Shown here in pieces: positions 34,372 to 41,760 of a stretch of DNA of 64,000 nucleotides; position 1 is the stretch's first letter, and every line of letters starts with the position of its first letter. The notes under the pieces were generated by a model, which was not told where the DNA came from, made no database searches, and worked only from the letters and a program-made list of their open reading frames with translations. Both the position numbers and the translations under genes were made by a program. The stretch comes from Shinella zoogloeoides (lineage in GTDB: Bacteria > Pseudomonadota > Alphaproteobacteria > Rhizobiales > Rhizobiaceae): contig NZ_CP093528.1 of NCBI RefSeq assembly GCF_022682305.1, positions 2,059,501 to 2,123,500 of the forward strand, read 5' to 3'.

Positions 34372-35064
34372 TCAAAGCGACAGCGCCGCCATGTGAAAGC
34401 GCAGCTGGGCGTCGTCATAGCGATAGGCCGCGCCGACGGGACAGGCCGCGCGGGCAAGGCAGCCGGACAGCATGCAGCCCGACTGCCCTTCCGCCGTACG
34501 CAGATGCGAACGGCAGGCCGGCACGTCGAAGGCTCCCGCATGGACCGCCCCGGCGGGACAGGTGGTCAGGCAAGGCTTGCCGGGACAGCGATCGCAGGGA
34601 TGCGGTCTCGCCTCGAACGGCTCCTCCTCGAGCCTCTCCGCAAAGCCCAGCGCGCCGCGATAACCGTGCCAGAGACCGTAGACGGGATGGATGAGGATGC
34701 CGAGCGGCGAGGCTTTCAGCCCCTCCGCGCGCATCGCCCATTGCTGGAAGGGCTGCCACGGCGGATCGGAGGGAAACCAGACGGCGGCGTCCACCGCCGC
34801 GGCAACAGGGCGGAGCACCGCTTTCGACCAATTGTCCAGGGGATCGTCGCCGCCGCGATCCGGCTGCGTCTCGCGCCAGCGCGAGAAGGCAGGCCAGAGG
34901 GAGGAACCGACATTGCCCACGAGCAGGACGCTTCCGGCGGGGCGTCCGTCCGCCAGTCTGGGGGCGGCTTCGTCCCCGGCGAAATTCACGAAACCGCGCA
35001 AAAAAAGACCGTGCGGCCCGAGAGCCGCACGGATGTTCTTCGTATCGGGGTGACGCGCCCTCAC
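34372..35064 (-). CDS. 4Fe-4S ferredoxin-like protein (QueG-like) beside the mttB gene
   Basis: A 230-residue protein with two Cys clusters in its last third: HPCDRCPGKPCLTTCPAGA and later CRSHL, GCMLSGCLARAACPVG, enough for two 4Fe-4S clusters. The N-terminal part resembles the base of epoxyqueuosine-reductase-like proteins without a B12 site I can recognise. GTG start at 35064. It lies 107 bases downstream of mttB on the same strand, so it may be co-transcribed and could donate low-potential electrons for corrinoid activation. That role is a guess from position. Confidence 0.7.
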   Translation of the reverse strand: MRARHPDTKNIRAALGPHGLFLRGFVNFAGDEAAPRLADGRPAGSVLLVGNVGSSLWPAFSRWRETQPDRGGDDPLDNWSKAVLRPVAAAVDAAVWFPSDPPWQPFQQWAMRAEGLKASPLGILIHPVYGLWHGYRGALGFAERLEEEPFEARPHPCDRCPGKPCLTTCPAGAVHAGAFDVPACRSHLRTAEGQSGCMLSGCLARAACPVGAAYRYDDAQLRFHMAALSL

Positions 35065-35171
35065 CGGGTCACGTCTCCCTTGAGTTCGTAATGCGGGCGC
35101 CAGACATCTTTCTGGATCATGTCCGCCACCCGGTTTGCCCCGCCTTGCTCCCTGGCGCGATCGGGACCCTT

Positions 35172-36743
35172 TCAGGTAAAGGCGTCCGGCATCGATTCCT
35201 TGCGCTTGGCGACATACTCCAGCAGCGCATCGTCGATCGCCGGATCGAGGTAAGGCGCTTCATAGTGCTCCAGCCAGGTGCGGCAGAGCGCATTGGCGCG
35301 CTCCTCGATGCGCTTCTGGCCCTCGATCTCCCACTGTTCGAACGAGTTGTTGTCGGCAAGCGGCGAGCGGTAGAAGGCGCTCTGGAAGTTGGCCTGGGTA
35401 TGGGCGCAGCCGAGATAGTGGCTGCCCGGGCCGACTTCGCGGATGGCGTCGAGCGCCTGCGCGTTCTCCGAAAGGTCGATGCCTTCGGCGAACTTCTGCT
35501 GCATGCCGAGCTGGTCCTGGTCGATCATGAACTTCTCGTAGGAGGCGACGAGGCCGCCTTCGAGCCAGCCGGCCGCGTGCAGCACGAAGTTCGTGCCGGC
35601 CAGCAGCGTCATGTTCAGCGTGTTGGCCGATTCGTGGGCCGCCTGCGCATCCGGGATCTTCGAGCCGCAGAGCGAGCCGCCCGTACGGAACGGCAGGCCG
35701 AGGCGGCGGGCGAGCTGCGCCGCGCCGTAGGAGACCAGCGACGGCTCCGGCGAACCGAAGGTCGGCGCGCCCGACTGCATGGAGATCGAGGCGGCGAAGG
35801 TGCCGAACAACACCGGCGCGCCCTTGCGGATGAGCTGGGTGAAGGAAGCACCGGCGAGAACCTCGGCGAGGATCTGCGTCAGCGTGCCGGCGACCGTGAC
35901 CGGGCTCATGGCGCCCGACAGGATGAACGGCGAGACCACGCAGGCCTGGTTATGGCGGGCATAGACCTTCAGCGCGCCCACCATGGTCTCGTCGAAGACC
36001 ATCGGCGAGTTGGCGTTGATGAGGTTGAGCGTGACCGTGTTCTTCTCGACGAAATCGTCGCCGAAGACGAGCTTGGCCATGGCGATCGTGTCTTCCGCGC
36101 GTTCCGGCGCGGTGACCGAGCCCATGAACGGCTTGTCGGAATATTTGATGTGGGTGTAGATCATGTCCAGGTGACGCTTGTTCACCGGAACGTCCACCGG
36201 CTCGCAGACCGTGCCGCCGGAGGAATGCATGGACGGCGCCATATAGGCGAGCTTCACGAAATTGCGGAAGTCCTCGATGGTCGCATAGCGGCGGTTGCCG
36301 TCGAGGTCGCGCACGAAGGGCGGGCCGTAGACCGGGGCGAAGACGGTGGCCTTGCCGCCGATATGGGCGTTACGCTCGGCGTTGCGGGCATGCCAGGTGA
36401 AGTCGGACGGAGCAGTCTTCAGAAGCTCACGGCAGAGGCCCTTGGGGAAATGCACACGCTCGCCGCGCACGTCCGCGCCGGCGTCCTTCCAGAGCGCAAG
36501 CGCTTCCGGGTCGTCGCGGAACTCGATGCCGATCTCTTCCAGCACACGGTCGGCATTGCGCTCGATCAGCGACAGGCCTTCCTCGTCGAGGACTTCGTAT
36601 TCCTTCACCTTGCGGGTGATGTAGGGCAGCGACGGGCCGGGACCGCCCCCCGTGCGCGATGCGCGCCGCGCGGCCGCGCCGCGCCCCTCACGCGAACGGC
36701 GTCCGCCGCCTTCGCCTGCTGCCTGCTGGATGTCCTCGCTCAT
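35172..36743 (-). CDS. MttB-family (non-pyrrolysine) corrinoid-dependent methyltransferase
   Basis: A 523-residue TIM-barrel protein of the trimethylamine methyltransferase family (COG5598). The frame has no in-frame stop, so unlike archaeal MttB it needs no pyrrolysine; bacterial relatives such as MtgB demethylate glycine betaine, and others act on proline betaine or carnitine. Recognisable blocks: VYGPPFVRDLDGNRRYAT and HSSGGTVCEPVDVP. It should pass a methyl group to the corrinoid protein encoded divergently at 37094. Residues 10-38 are an Arg/Gly/Ala-rich extension (GEGGGRRSREGRGAAARRAS) not found in classical MttB. Substrate unknown; a betaine is likeliest. Confidence 0.85.
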   Translation of the reverse strand: MSEDIQQAAGEGGGRRSREGRGAAARRASRTGGGPGPSLPYITRKVKEYEVLDEEGLSLIERNADRVLEEIGIEFRDDPEALALWKDAGADVRGERVHFPKGLCRELLKTAPSDFTWHARNAERNAHIGGKATVFAPVYGPPFVRDLDGNRRYATIEDFRNFVKLAYMAPSMHSSGGTVCEPVDVPVNKRHLDMIYTHIKYSDKPFMGSVTAPERAEDTIAMAKLVFGDDFVEKNTVTLNLINANSPMVFDETMVGALKVYARHNQACVVSPFILSGAMSPVTVAGTLTQILAEVLAGASFTQLIRKGAPVLFGTFAASISMQSGAPTFGSPEPSLVSYGAAQLARRLGLPFRTGGSLCGSKIPDAQAAHESANTLNMTLLAGTNFVLHAAGWLEGGLVASYEKFMIDQDQLGMQQKFAEGIDLSENAQALDAIREVGPGSHYLGCAHTQANFQSAFYRSPLADNNSFEQWEIEGQKRIEERANALCRTWLEHYEAPYLDPAIDDALLEYVAKRKESMPDAFT

Positions 36744-37093
36744 GATCCGTCTTTCCTTGTGCTTCCGGCCTTGTTCTTCCAGCGCTCGAACGCGCCTCCT
36801 GCCCTATGCTAGCAAGCCCCGGGTGGAGGGCGGTTCTCAATGCGCCAAGCCGTGGCGCACGCTGGATATCGATGTCGCGCTGACTATAGCGGGTTTGCGA
36901 CGGCAGGCGTAGCGGCATCGTCTCGTTTGCACTGTCAATTCACGGCTTTACAGAGTATTGAGGAAACAAGTGTTCGGCGGGTCGCTTTTCGCTGTATGCG
37001 ACGTCGCTTTCAAAATCAGGTGCGCGCGGGAGGAAGGATATTCCTTTACGACGAGCCTGCCGACCGCAGAGCCAATGGAGACGAGGAACCAAC
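36744..37093. other. 350-bp divergent promoter region between mttB-type and corrinoid-protein genes
   Basis: No gene. It must hold both promoters. Seen within it: a short hairpin TGCGCCA-AGCCG-TGGCGCA (36841-36859) and a direct repeat GTCGCTTT at 36981-36988 and 37003-37010. GAGGAACCAAC supplies the ribosome site of the corrinoid-protein gene. Confidence 0.7.
36981..37010 (+). promoter_or_regulatory. direct repeat GTCGCTTT with 22-bp period (AraC-type half-sites?)
   Basis: Two identical GTCGCTTT units start 22 bases apart, two helical turns, as AraC-family half-sites often do. They end 83 bases before the corrinoid-protein gene. A GlxA/AraC-type regulator is encoded at 48155. The link is inferred. 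Confidence 0.4.
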
Positions 37094-37789
37094 ATGTCTG
37101 ACGACGAAATCATTCTCGCCGATCTCTCCGACGAAGAGCTTGTGCAGCAGATGCACGACGACCTCTACGACGGCCTCAAGGAGGAGATCGAAGAGGGCAC
37201 GAATATCCTGCTCGAACGCGGCTGGGCGCCTTATGACGTGCTGACCCAGGCGCTCGTCGAAGGCATGCGCATCGTCGGCGTCGATTTCCGCGACGGTATC
37301 CTCTTCGTGCCGGAAGTGCTGCTCTCGGCCAATGCGATGAAGGCCGGCATGTCGATCCTGCGTCCGCTGCTCGCCGCCACCGGCGCGCCGAAGCAGGGCA
37401 AGATGGTCATCGGCACCGTCAAGGGCGACATCCACGACATCGGCAAGAACCTCGTCGGCATGATGATGGAAGGCGCGGGCTTCGACGTCATCGACCTCGG
37501 CATCAACAACCCGGTCGAGAACTACCTGGAAGCCATCGAGCGCGAGCAGCCAGACATTCTCGGCATGTCGGCGCTGCTGACCACCACCATGCCCTACATG
37601 AAGGTCGTCATCGACACGATGAAGGAAAAGGGCCTGCGCGACGACTACGTCGTCCTCGTCGGCGGTGCGCCGCTGAACGAGGAATTCGGCAAGGCCGTCG
37701 GCGCCGATGCCTACTGCCGCGACGCGGCCGTCGCCGTGGAAACCGCCAAGGAATTCATGAAGCGCAAGCACAACATGCTCGCCGGCTGA
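37094..37789 (+). CDS. methyltransferase corrinoid protein (MtgC/MtbC type)
   Basis: A 231-residue B12-binding protein. An N-terminal helical cap (1-95) is followed by a Rossmann-like cobalamin domain with the lower-ligand motif GDIHDIG (111-117, His114), and VGGAPL near the end. It would shuttle a methyl group from the MttB-type enzyme to the pterin methyltransferase. It is the first plus-strand gene of the cluster, with a good ribosome site (GAGGAACC). It lacks the charged tails seen on the partner enzymes. Family is certain; the partner assignment rests on context. Confidence 0.92.
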   Translation: MSDDEIILADLSDEELVQQMHDDLYDGLKEEIEEGTNILLERGWAPYDVLTQALVEGMRIVGVDFRDGILFVPEVLLSANAMKAGMSILRPLLAATGAPKQGKMVIGTVKGDIHDIGKNLVGMMMEGAGFDVIDLGINNPVENYLEAIEREQPDILGMSALLTTTMPYMKVVIDTMKEKGLRDDYVVLVGGAPLNEEFGKAVGADAYCRDAAVAVETAKEFMKRKHNMLAG

Positions 37790-37798
37790 AAATGAAAC

Positions 37799-37829
37799 GG
37801 GCGGCGGCGGTCTTGAACCGGCGCCGCCC
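37799..37829 (-). terminator. GC-rich hairpin between the corrinoid-protein gene and ecn
   Basis: GGGCGGCGGCGG and CCGGCGCCGCCC pair at 11 of 12 positions around a seven-base loop. On the minus strand it is followed by CGTTTCATTTT, so it can end the ecn transcript. On the plus strand, without a T-run, it may only weaken read-through from the corrinoid-protein gene. Confidence 0.6.
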
Positions 37830-37883
37830 CGCTATGATCTACCTGATATGTCCGCGCCTGTGGCCGGACGCGCCGAAGCCGCC

Positions 37884-38042
37884 TCAGTTGGCGGCGCGTG
37901 CGATATTGTGGCCGGCGTCCTTCGTCGCGTCGACGGCGTTGGCCGTATCCCGCCCGATACCGCGAATGGTGTTGCCGCAAGCGCTGAGCAGGACGAGCGC
38001 GGTGAGTACGATACCGAAACGGGCGAGATGTTTCGCGGTCAT
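37884..38042 (-). CDS. ecn: entericidin A/B family lipoprotein
   Basis: A 52-residue lipoprotein precursor starting MTAKHLARFG, with a hydrophobic stretch and lipobox LLSAC (lipidated Cys22). The mature part (GNTIRGIGRDTANAVDAT) is the amphipathic entericidin pattern. AGGAG lies eight bases before the ATG. It is coded on the strand opposite to the corrinoid operon, between the corrinoid-protein gene and the DUF1638 gene, with its start only 14 bases from that of DUF1638. Entericidins are small membrane-active lipoproteins, often stress- or stationary-phase induced, and are multi-copy in rhizobia. Confidence 0.85.
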   Translation of the reverse strand: MTAKHLARFGIVLTALVLLSACGNTIRGIGRDTANAVDATKDAGHNIARAAN

Positions 38043-38056
38043 GGCAGGATCTCCTC

Positions 38057-38698
38057 ATGAATCACTTCGAATCGAAAGTTAGACCAGCAAGCCCCGAAGG
38101 GGAACGTACCCCCCCTGAAAAAGTACGGGTGATCGCCTGCGGCGCCATCGCCCGCGAAGTCCTCGCCATCCGGGATGCGAACGGCCTCGGCCATATCGAC
38201 CTGCAATGTCTCCCCGCCATCTGGCACGCCCATCCGGAAAAGATCGCCCCCGGCGTCGAGCAGGCGATCGGGGAAGCCCGGGCCGAGGGCTTTTCGCGCA
38301 TCTTCGTCGGCTATGCCGATTGCGGCACCGGCGGGCTGCTCGACAAGGTGTGCGAGCGCGAGGGCGTCGAGCGCATCGCCGGCCCTCACTGTTATTCCTT
38401 CTTCGTCGGCAACGAGGCCTTCGCGGCCAAGGACGACGACGTGACCTCCTTCTTCCTCACCGACTTCCTCGCCCGCCAGTTCCGCTCCTTCGTCATCGAG
38501 CCGCTCGGCCTCGACCGGCATCCGCAGTTGAAGGAGATGTATTTCGGCAATTACCGCAAGGTCGTCTATCTCTCGCAGATCGAGGACGAGGCCCTGCAGC
38601 AGAAGGCGAAGGAAGCCGCCGACTATCTCGGCCTCGCCTATGAATACCGCTTCACCGGCTACGGCGACCTGACGGGCGAATTGCTGCGGGCGCGTTAG
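38057..38698 (+). CDS. DUF1638 protein of the corrinoid methyltransferase cluster
   Basis: A 213-residue DUF1638 protein (VRVIACGAIAREVLAI; GYADCGTGGLLD; GPHCYSFFVGNEAF). This family is repeatedly found beside MttB-like methyltransferases in methanogens and bacteria, without a proven biochemical role. Conserved Cys and His residues in CGTGG and PHCYSF could bind metal. AGGA lies seven bases before the ATG. It is divergent from ecn and resumes the plus-strand cluster. Confidence 0.8.
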   Translation: MNHFESKVRPASPEGERTPPEKVRVIACGAIAREVLAIRDANGLGHIDLQCLPAIWHAHPEKIAPGVEQAIGEARAEGFSRIFVGYADCGTGGLLDKVCEREGVERIAGPHCYSFFVGNEAFAAKDDDVTSFFLTDFLARQFRSFVIEPLGLDRHPQLKEMYFGNYRKVVYLSQIEDEALQQKAKEAADYLGLAYEYRFTGYGDLTGELLRAR

Positions 38699-38795
38699 CC
38701 AATCCTTAGCCCTGCCCTGCAAATCCCCGGCGCCGGTTACCGCTTCCTAAGTCATGCCGACGATGATGCGCGCCAAAGACCGGGCGAGGCATGAT

Positions 38796-39578
38796 ATGAC
38801 GGAACGCGAGACGCGGATGGAAACGGTGGCGATGCTGATCCAGCCCGGCACCAATCCCGAAATCGTCGTCAACGCCGTCAAGGCAGCCTTCCCGAACCTC
38901 GTCGTGATCGAGGAGCAGCCCGAATCGAAGCAGCTCTTCATCAGGCGGCGCGCCCGCAAGCTCGGCTGGATACAGGCGCTGGGGCAGCTCGCGACCATGG
39001 TCGTCTCCAGATACGGCAAGCGCTTCACCACCGCCCGCGCTGCCGAAATCCTCGAGACATTCGGCGCGAACCCCGAAATCGACCCGGCAATCCCCCGCAT
39101 CGCCGTCCCCTCCGCCAACAGCCCTGAATTCCTCAAAGTGCTCGGGGATATCCGCCCGGCGGCGCTGCTCCTCATCAGCACCCGCATGCTGAAAGCAGGA
39201 ACGCTCGCCGACATCCCCTGCCCCGTCCTCAACCTGCATGCGGGAATCAATCCGCAATATCGTGGCCTGCAGGGCGGCTACTGGTCGCGCGTCATGGCCG
39301 ACGAGGCAAATTTCGGCGCGACCGTCCATCTCGTCGATGCCGGCGTGGATACCGGCGGCGTGCTCTACCAGCATCGTCTCGAACCGTCCAAACGCGACAC
39401 GATGCATACCTATCCGCTGCTCCAGACGGCGGCGGCGACCGGCATCGTCGTCGCGGCGCTCCGCGATGCGGTTTCCGGTGACCTCAAGCCTTTGAAAATA
39501 GCGGCGCCCTCGCAGCAATGGTATCATCCGCCGATCTGGACCTGGCTCTGGAACGGCGTGACCCGCGGCATCTGGTAA
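38796..39578 (+). CDS. formyltransferase-domain protein
   Basis: A 260-residue protein whose C-terminal half is a formyl transferase N-type domain: NLHAGINPQYRG (catalytic Asn and His) and HLVDAGVDTGGVLYQ (catalytic Asp). The 100 N-terminal residues are not recognised. Such domains use or make 10-formyl-THF. In a THF-based methyl-oxidation cluster it may handle formyl-THF, but a sugar or amino-acid formyltransferase role cannot be ruled out. GAGG six bases before ATG 38796 decides the start; earlier in-frame ATGs begin at 38754. Confidence 0.72.
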   Translation: MTERETRMETVAMLIQPGTNPEIVVNAVKAAFPNLVVIEEQPESKQLFIRRRARKLGWIQALGQLATMVVSRYGKRFTTARAAEILETFGANPEIDPAIPRIAVPSANSPEFLKVLGDIRPAALLLISTRMLKAGTLADIPCPVLNLHAGINPQYRGLQGGYWSRVMADEANFGATVHLVDAGVDTGGVLYQHRLEPSKRDTMHTYPLLQTAAATGIVVAALRDAVSGDLKPLKIAAPSQQWYHPPIWTWLWNGVTRGIW

Positions 39579-39687
39579 AACTTCTGGACAGCGAAATCCC
39601 GCGTCGCTTTTGAGCATGGGGCAGTCGTGGCGAGTGCAGCCCGCGACGCGGCCACGAAGCATTGTCATTGCGAGGAGACCTTTTCAC

Positions 39688-39990
39688 ATGGCAGACCGCA
39701 TCATCGTCTACTGGCGCGACATCCCCGCCCAGGTCATCATCAAGAAGGGCCGCACGAACGCCAAGCGGGAGCTGTCGCTGCGCTTCACCGAGGCGATCGA
39801 CATGTGCGCCATGCGCACCGGCGCCGCAGAGACCGACGACTACCTCGCCGAATGGCGCAAGGCCGATCCGGTCCCGGTTTCCGACGATCTCGAAGCCGAG
39901 GCCGACAAGGCCGCCGCCGAGCTGGAAGCCGCCTATGACCGCGAGCGCCTCGTCGCCCTCGTCAAGGCCGGAGGCCGCGACAATGGCTGA
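39688..39990 (+). CDS. small 'virulence factor' family protein (PF13769-like)
   Basis: A 100-residue protein starting MADRIIVYWRDIPAQVI, of the family Pfam names Virulence_fact, although the name says little about function. It consists of a compact N-terminal domain (KKGRTNAKRELSLRF; EAIDMCAMRTG) and an acidic helical end. The stop overlaps the start of the MetV-like gene by eight bases. The two are regularly adjacent, so it is probably a subunit or assembly factor for the reductase. GAGGAGACC precedes the ATG. Confidence 0.75.
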   Translation: MADRIIVYWRDIPAQVIIKKGRTNAKRELSLRFTEAIDMCAMRTGAAETDDYLAEWRKADPVPVSDDLEAEADKAAAELEAAYDRERLVALVKAGGRDNG

Positions 39991-40570
39991 CGCCGTCCAG
40001 AAGCCCGGCAATGCCGCGCCCGCCAAGAAGGCCGCCACCGGCGCCTTCACCCCGGCCGGCGTCTCCCCGAGCCGCCGCTCGCGCCACAAATACACGATCC
40101 GCCTGTGGGCCGTGCGCAATTCGCGCTTCTTCGAGTGGTTCTACAACCGCTTCGCCCAAGGCTTCCTGCTGCTGCATCCAGTCTGGAAGCTCTTCGGCTA
40201 CCAGCGCGTGGAACGGCCGATCACCTTCGTCGAGCGCCATGTGAAGGGTTTCCTCTTCGACTGTCGCATGTGCGGCCAGTGCGCGCTGTCCTCCACGGGC
40301 ATGTCCTGCCCGATGAACTGTCCCAAGCAGCTTCGCAACGGTCCCTGCGGCGGCGTGCGCGCCAACGGCAATTGCGAAGTGGAGCCGGACATGCCCTGCG
40401 TCTGGGTGCAGGCGTGGAAAGGCTCGCAGAACATGGCGAACGGGAATGCCATCATGAACGTGCAGAAGCCGGTGAACCAGTCGCTGCGTGAAACCTCCTC
40501 CTGGCTGCGCGTGACGGCCGAAGCCGCCGCGGCCAAGGAAGCCGCCGCCTCTGCCGGAAAGGACGCCTGA
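39983..40570 (+). CDS. MetV-like Cys-rich methylenetetrahydrofolate reductase C-terminal domain protein
   Basis: A 195-residue protein of the MTHFR_C (MetV) family. After a Lys/Ala/Pro-rich start and an amphipathic region, it carries a dense Cys cluster (CRMCGQCALSSTGMSCPMNC, then GPCGG and NCEVEPDMPC) able to bind one or more Fe-S clusters. In acetogens MetV partners with MetF in the MetVF methylene-THF reductase. Here it lies four bases before metF. In an aerobe the pair may run toward methylene-THF, oxidising methyl-THF. It overlaps the small 'virulence factor' gene. Confidence 0.82.
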   Translation: MADAVQKPGNAAPAKKAATGAFTPAGVSPSRRSRHKYTIRLWAVRNSRFFEWFYNRFAQGFLLLHPVWKLFGYQRVERPITFVERHVKGFLFDCRMCGQCALSSTGMSCPMNCPKQLRNGPCGGVRANGNCEVEPDMPCVWVQAWKGSQNMANGNAIMNVQKPVNQSLRETSSWLRVTAEAAAAKEAAASAGKDA

Positions 40571-40573
40571 GCC

Positions 40574-41668
40574 ATGGCGCATATCGACGAAAACCCGCTC
40601 GGCGCGCACCTCCCGCTCGATCCGCTTCCCGGCCACTCCTCGCTCGGCCGCCTCGAACGCGTCCTACGCCGCGGCGAATTCGCCGTGACGACGGAGCTCA
40701 ACCCGCCCGACAGCGCCAATCCGGAAGACGTCTACCAGCGCGCCGCGATCTTTGACGGCTGGGTGGACGGCATCAACGCGGTCGACGCCTCGGGCGCCAA
40801 CTGCCACATGTCCTCCGTCGGCATTTGCGCGCTGCTGACCCGCATGGGCTATGCGCCGATCATGCAGATCGCCTGCCGCGACAAGAACCGCATAGCCATC
40901 CAGGGCGACGTGCTGGGCGCGGCCGCCATGGGCGTGTGCAACATCATGTGCCTCACCGGCGATGGCGTGCAGGCCGGCGACCAGCCGGGCGCAAAGCCGG
41001 TCTTCGACCTCGACTGCATGTCGCTGCTGGAAACCGTGCGCATCATGCGCGACAATTCGAAATTCCTGTCGGGCCGCAAATTGACGACACCGCCGAAGGT
41101 CTTCCTCGGCGCGGCGATCAACCCCTTCGCCCCGCCCTACGACTTCCGCCCCTTCCGCCTCGCCAAGAAGATCGAGGCCGGCGCGCAGTTCGTGCAGAGC
41201 CAGTACTGCTTCGACGTGCCGATGTTCCGGGAATACATGAAGAAGGTGCGCGACCTCGGCCTGCACGAGAAGTGCTACATTCTCGTCGGCGTCGGCCCGA
41301 TGGCGTCCGCCAAGACGGCCAAGTGGATCCGCTCCAACGTGCCGGGCATCCACATTCCCGATGCGGTCATCAAGCGCCTCGAAGGCGCGGAGGACCAGAA
41401 GAAGGAAGGCAAGCAGCTCTGCATCGACATCATCAACGAGGTGAAGGAGATCGAGGGCGTTTCGGGCATACACGTCATGGCCTACCGCCAGGAAGAATAT
41501 GTCGCGGAAATGGTGCATGATTCCGGCGTGCTGAAGGGCCGCCAGCCCTGGAAGCGCGAGCCGAACCCGGTCGACCAGCTCGTTGCCGAGCGCATCGAGG
41601 CGGCGCGCAACGGCCAGGAACAGGACCAGCAGCAGATGGCCGGACAGGCCGCACAGCAACCCCATTGA
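40574..41668 (+). CDS. methylenetetrahydrofolate reductase (MetF family), second type
   Basis: A 364-residue MTHFR TIM barrel: ELNPPDSANPEDVYQRA, CRDKNRIAIQGDVLGAAAMG and MCLTGDGVQAGD (flavin/THF site) are family blocks. It differs from housekeeping MetF in length and context. Placed after MetV and before a pterin-dependent methyltransferase, it should interconvert 5-methyl- and 5,10-methylene-THF; in a demethylation pathway the oxidative direction makes sense. The last 17 residues are Gln-rich (QEQDQQQMAGQAAQQ). Biosynthetic metF is probably elsewhere. Confidence 0.85.
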   Translation: MAHIDENPLGAHLPLDPLPGHSSLGRLERVLRRGEFAVTTELNPPDSANPEDVYQRAAIFDGWVDGINAVDASGANCHMSSVGICALLTRMGYAPIMQIACRDKNRIAIQGDVLGAAAMGVCNIMCLTGDGVQAGDQPGAKPVFDLDCMSLLETVRIMRDNSKFLSGRKLTTPPKVFLGAAINPFAPPYDFRPFRLAKKIEAGAQFVQSQYCFDVPMFREYMKKVRDLGLHEKCYILVGVGPMASAKTAKWIRSNVPGIHIPDAVIKRLEGAEDQKKEGKQLCIDIINEVKEIEGVSGIHVMAYRQEEYVAEMVHDSGVLKGRQPWKREPNPVDQLVAERIEAARNGQEQDQQQMAGQAAQQPH

Positions 41669-41673
41669 TTCCC

Positions 41674-41695
41674 CCTGCCGGCGCGCGCCGGCAGG
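41674..41695. repeat. 22-bp perfect palindrome after the metF-type gene
   Basis: The half CCTGCCGGCGC is followed immediately by its reverse complement. As RNA it forms a strong hairpin but lacks a T-run, so RNA processing or partial termination is likelier than a full stop. It lies six bases after the stop codon and 65 before the next start. Confidence 0.6.
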
Positions 41696-41760
41696 CAAGC
41701 TTGTAACACCGGAAATCGCGCGCTAGACCAGAACCAGCGCCCTGCCTCAGAGGAACATAA

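Noticed and set aside
35172..36743. Pyrrolysine (in-frame TAG) in the MttB homologue
   Set aside because: The frame is open throughout with normal stops only at its end; it belongs to the non-pyrrolysine branch.
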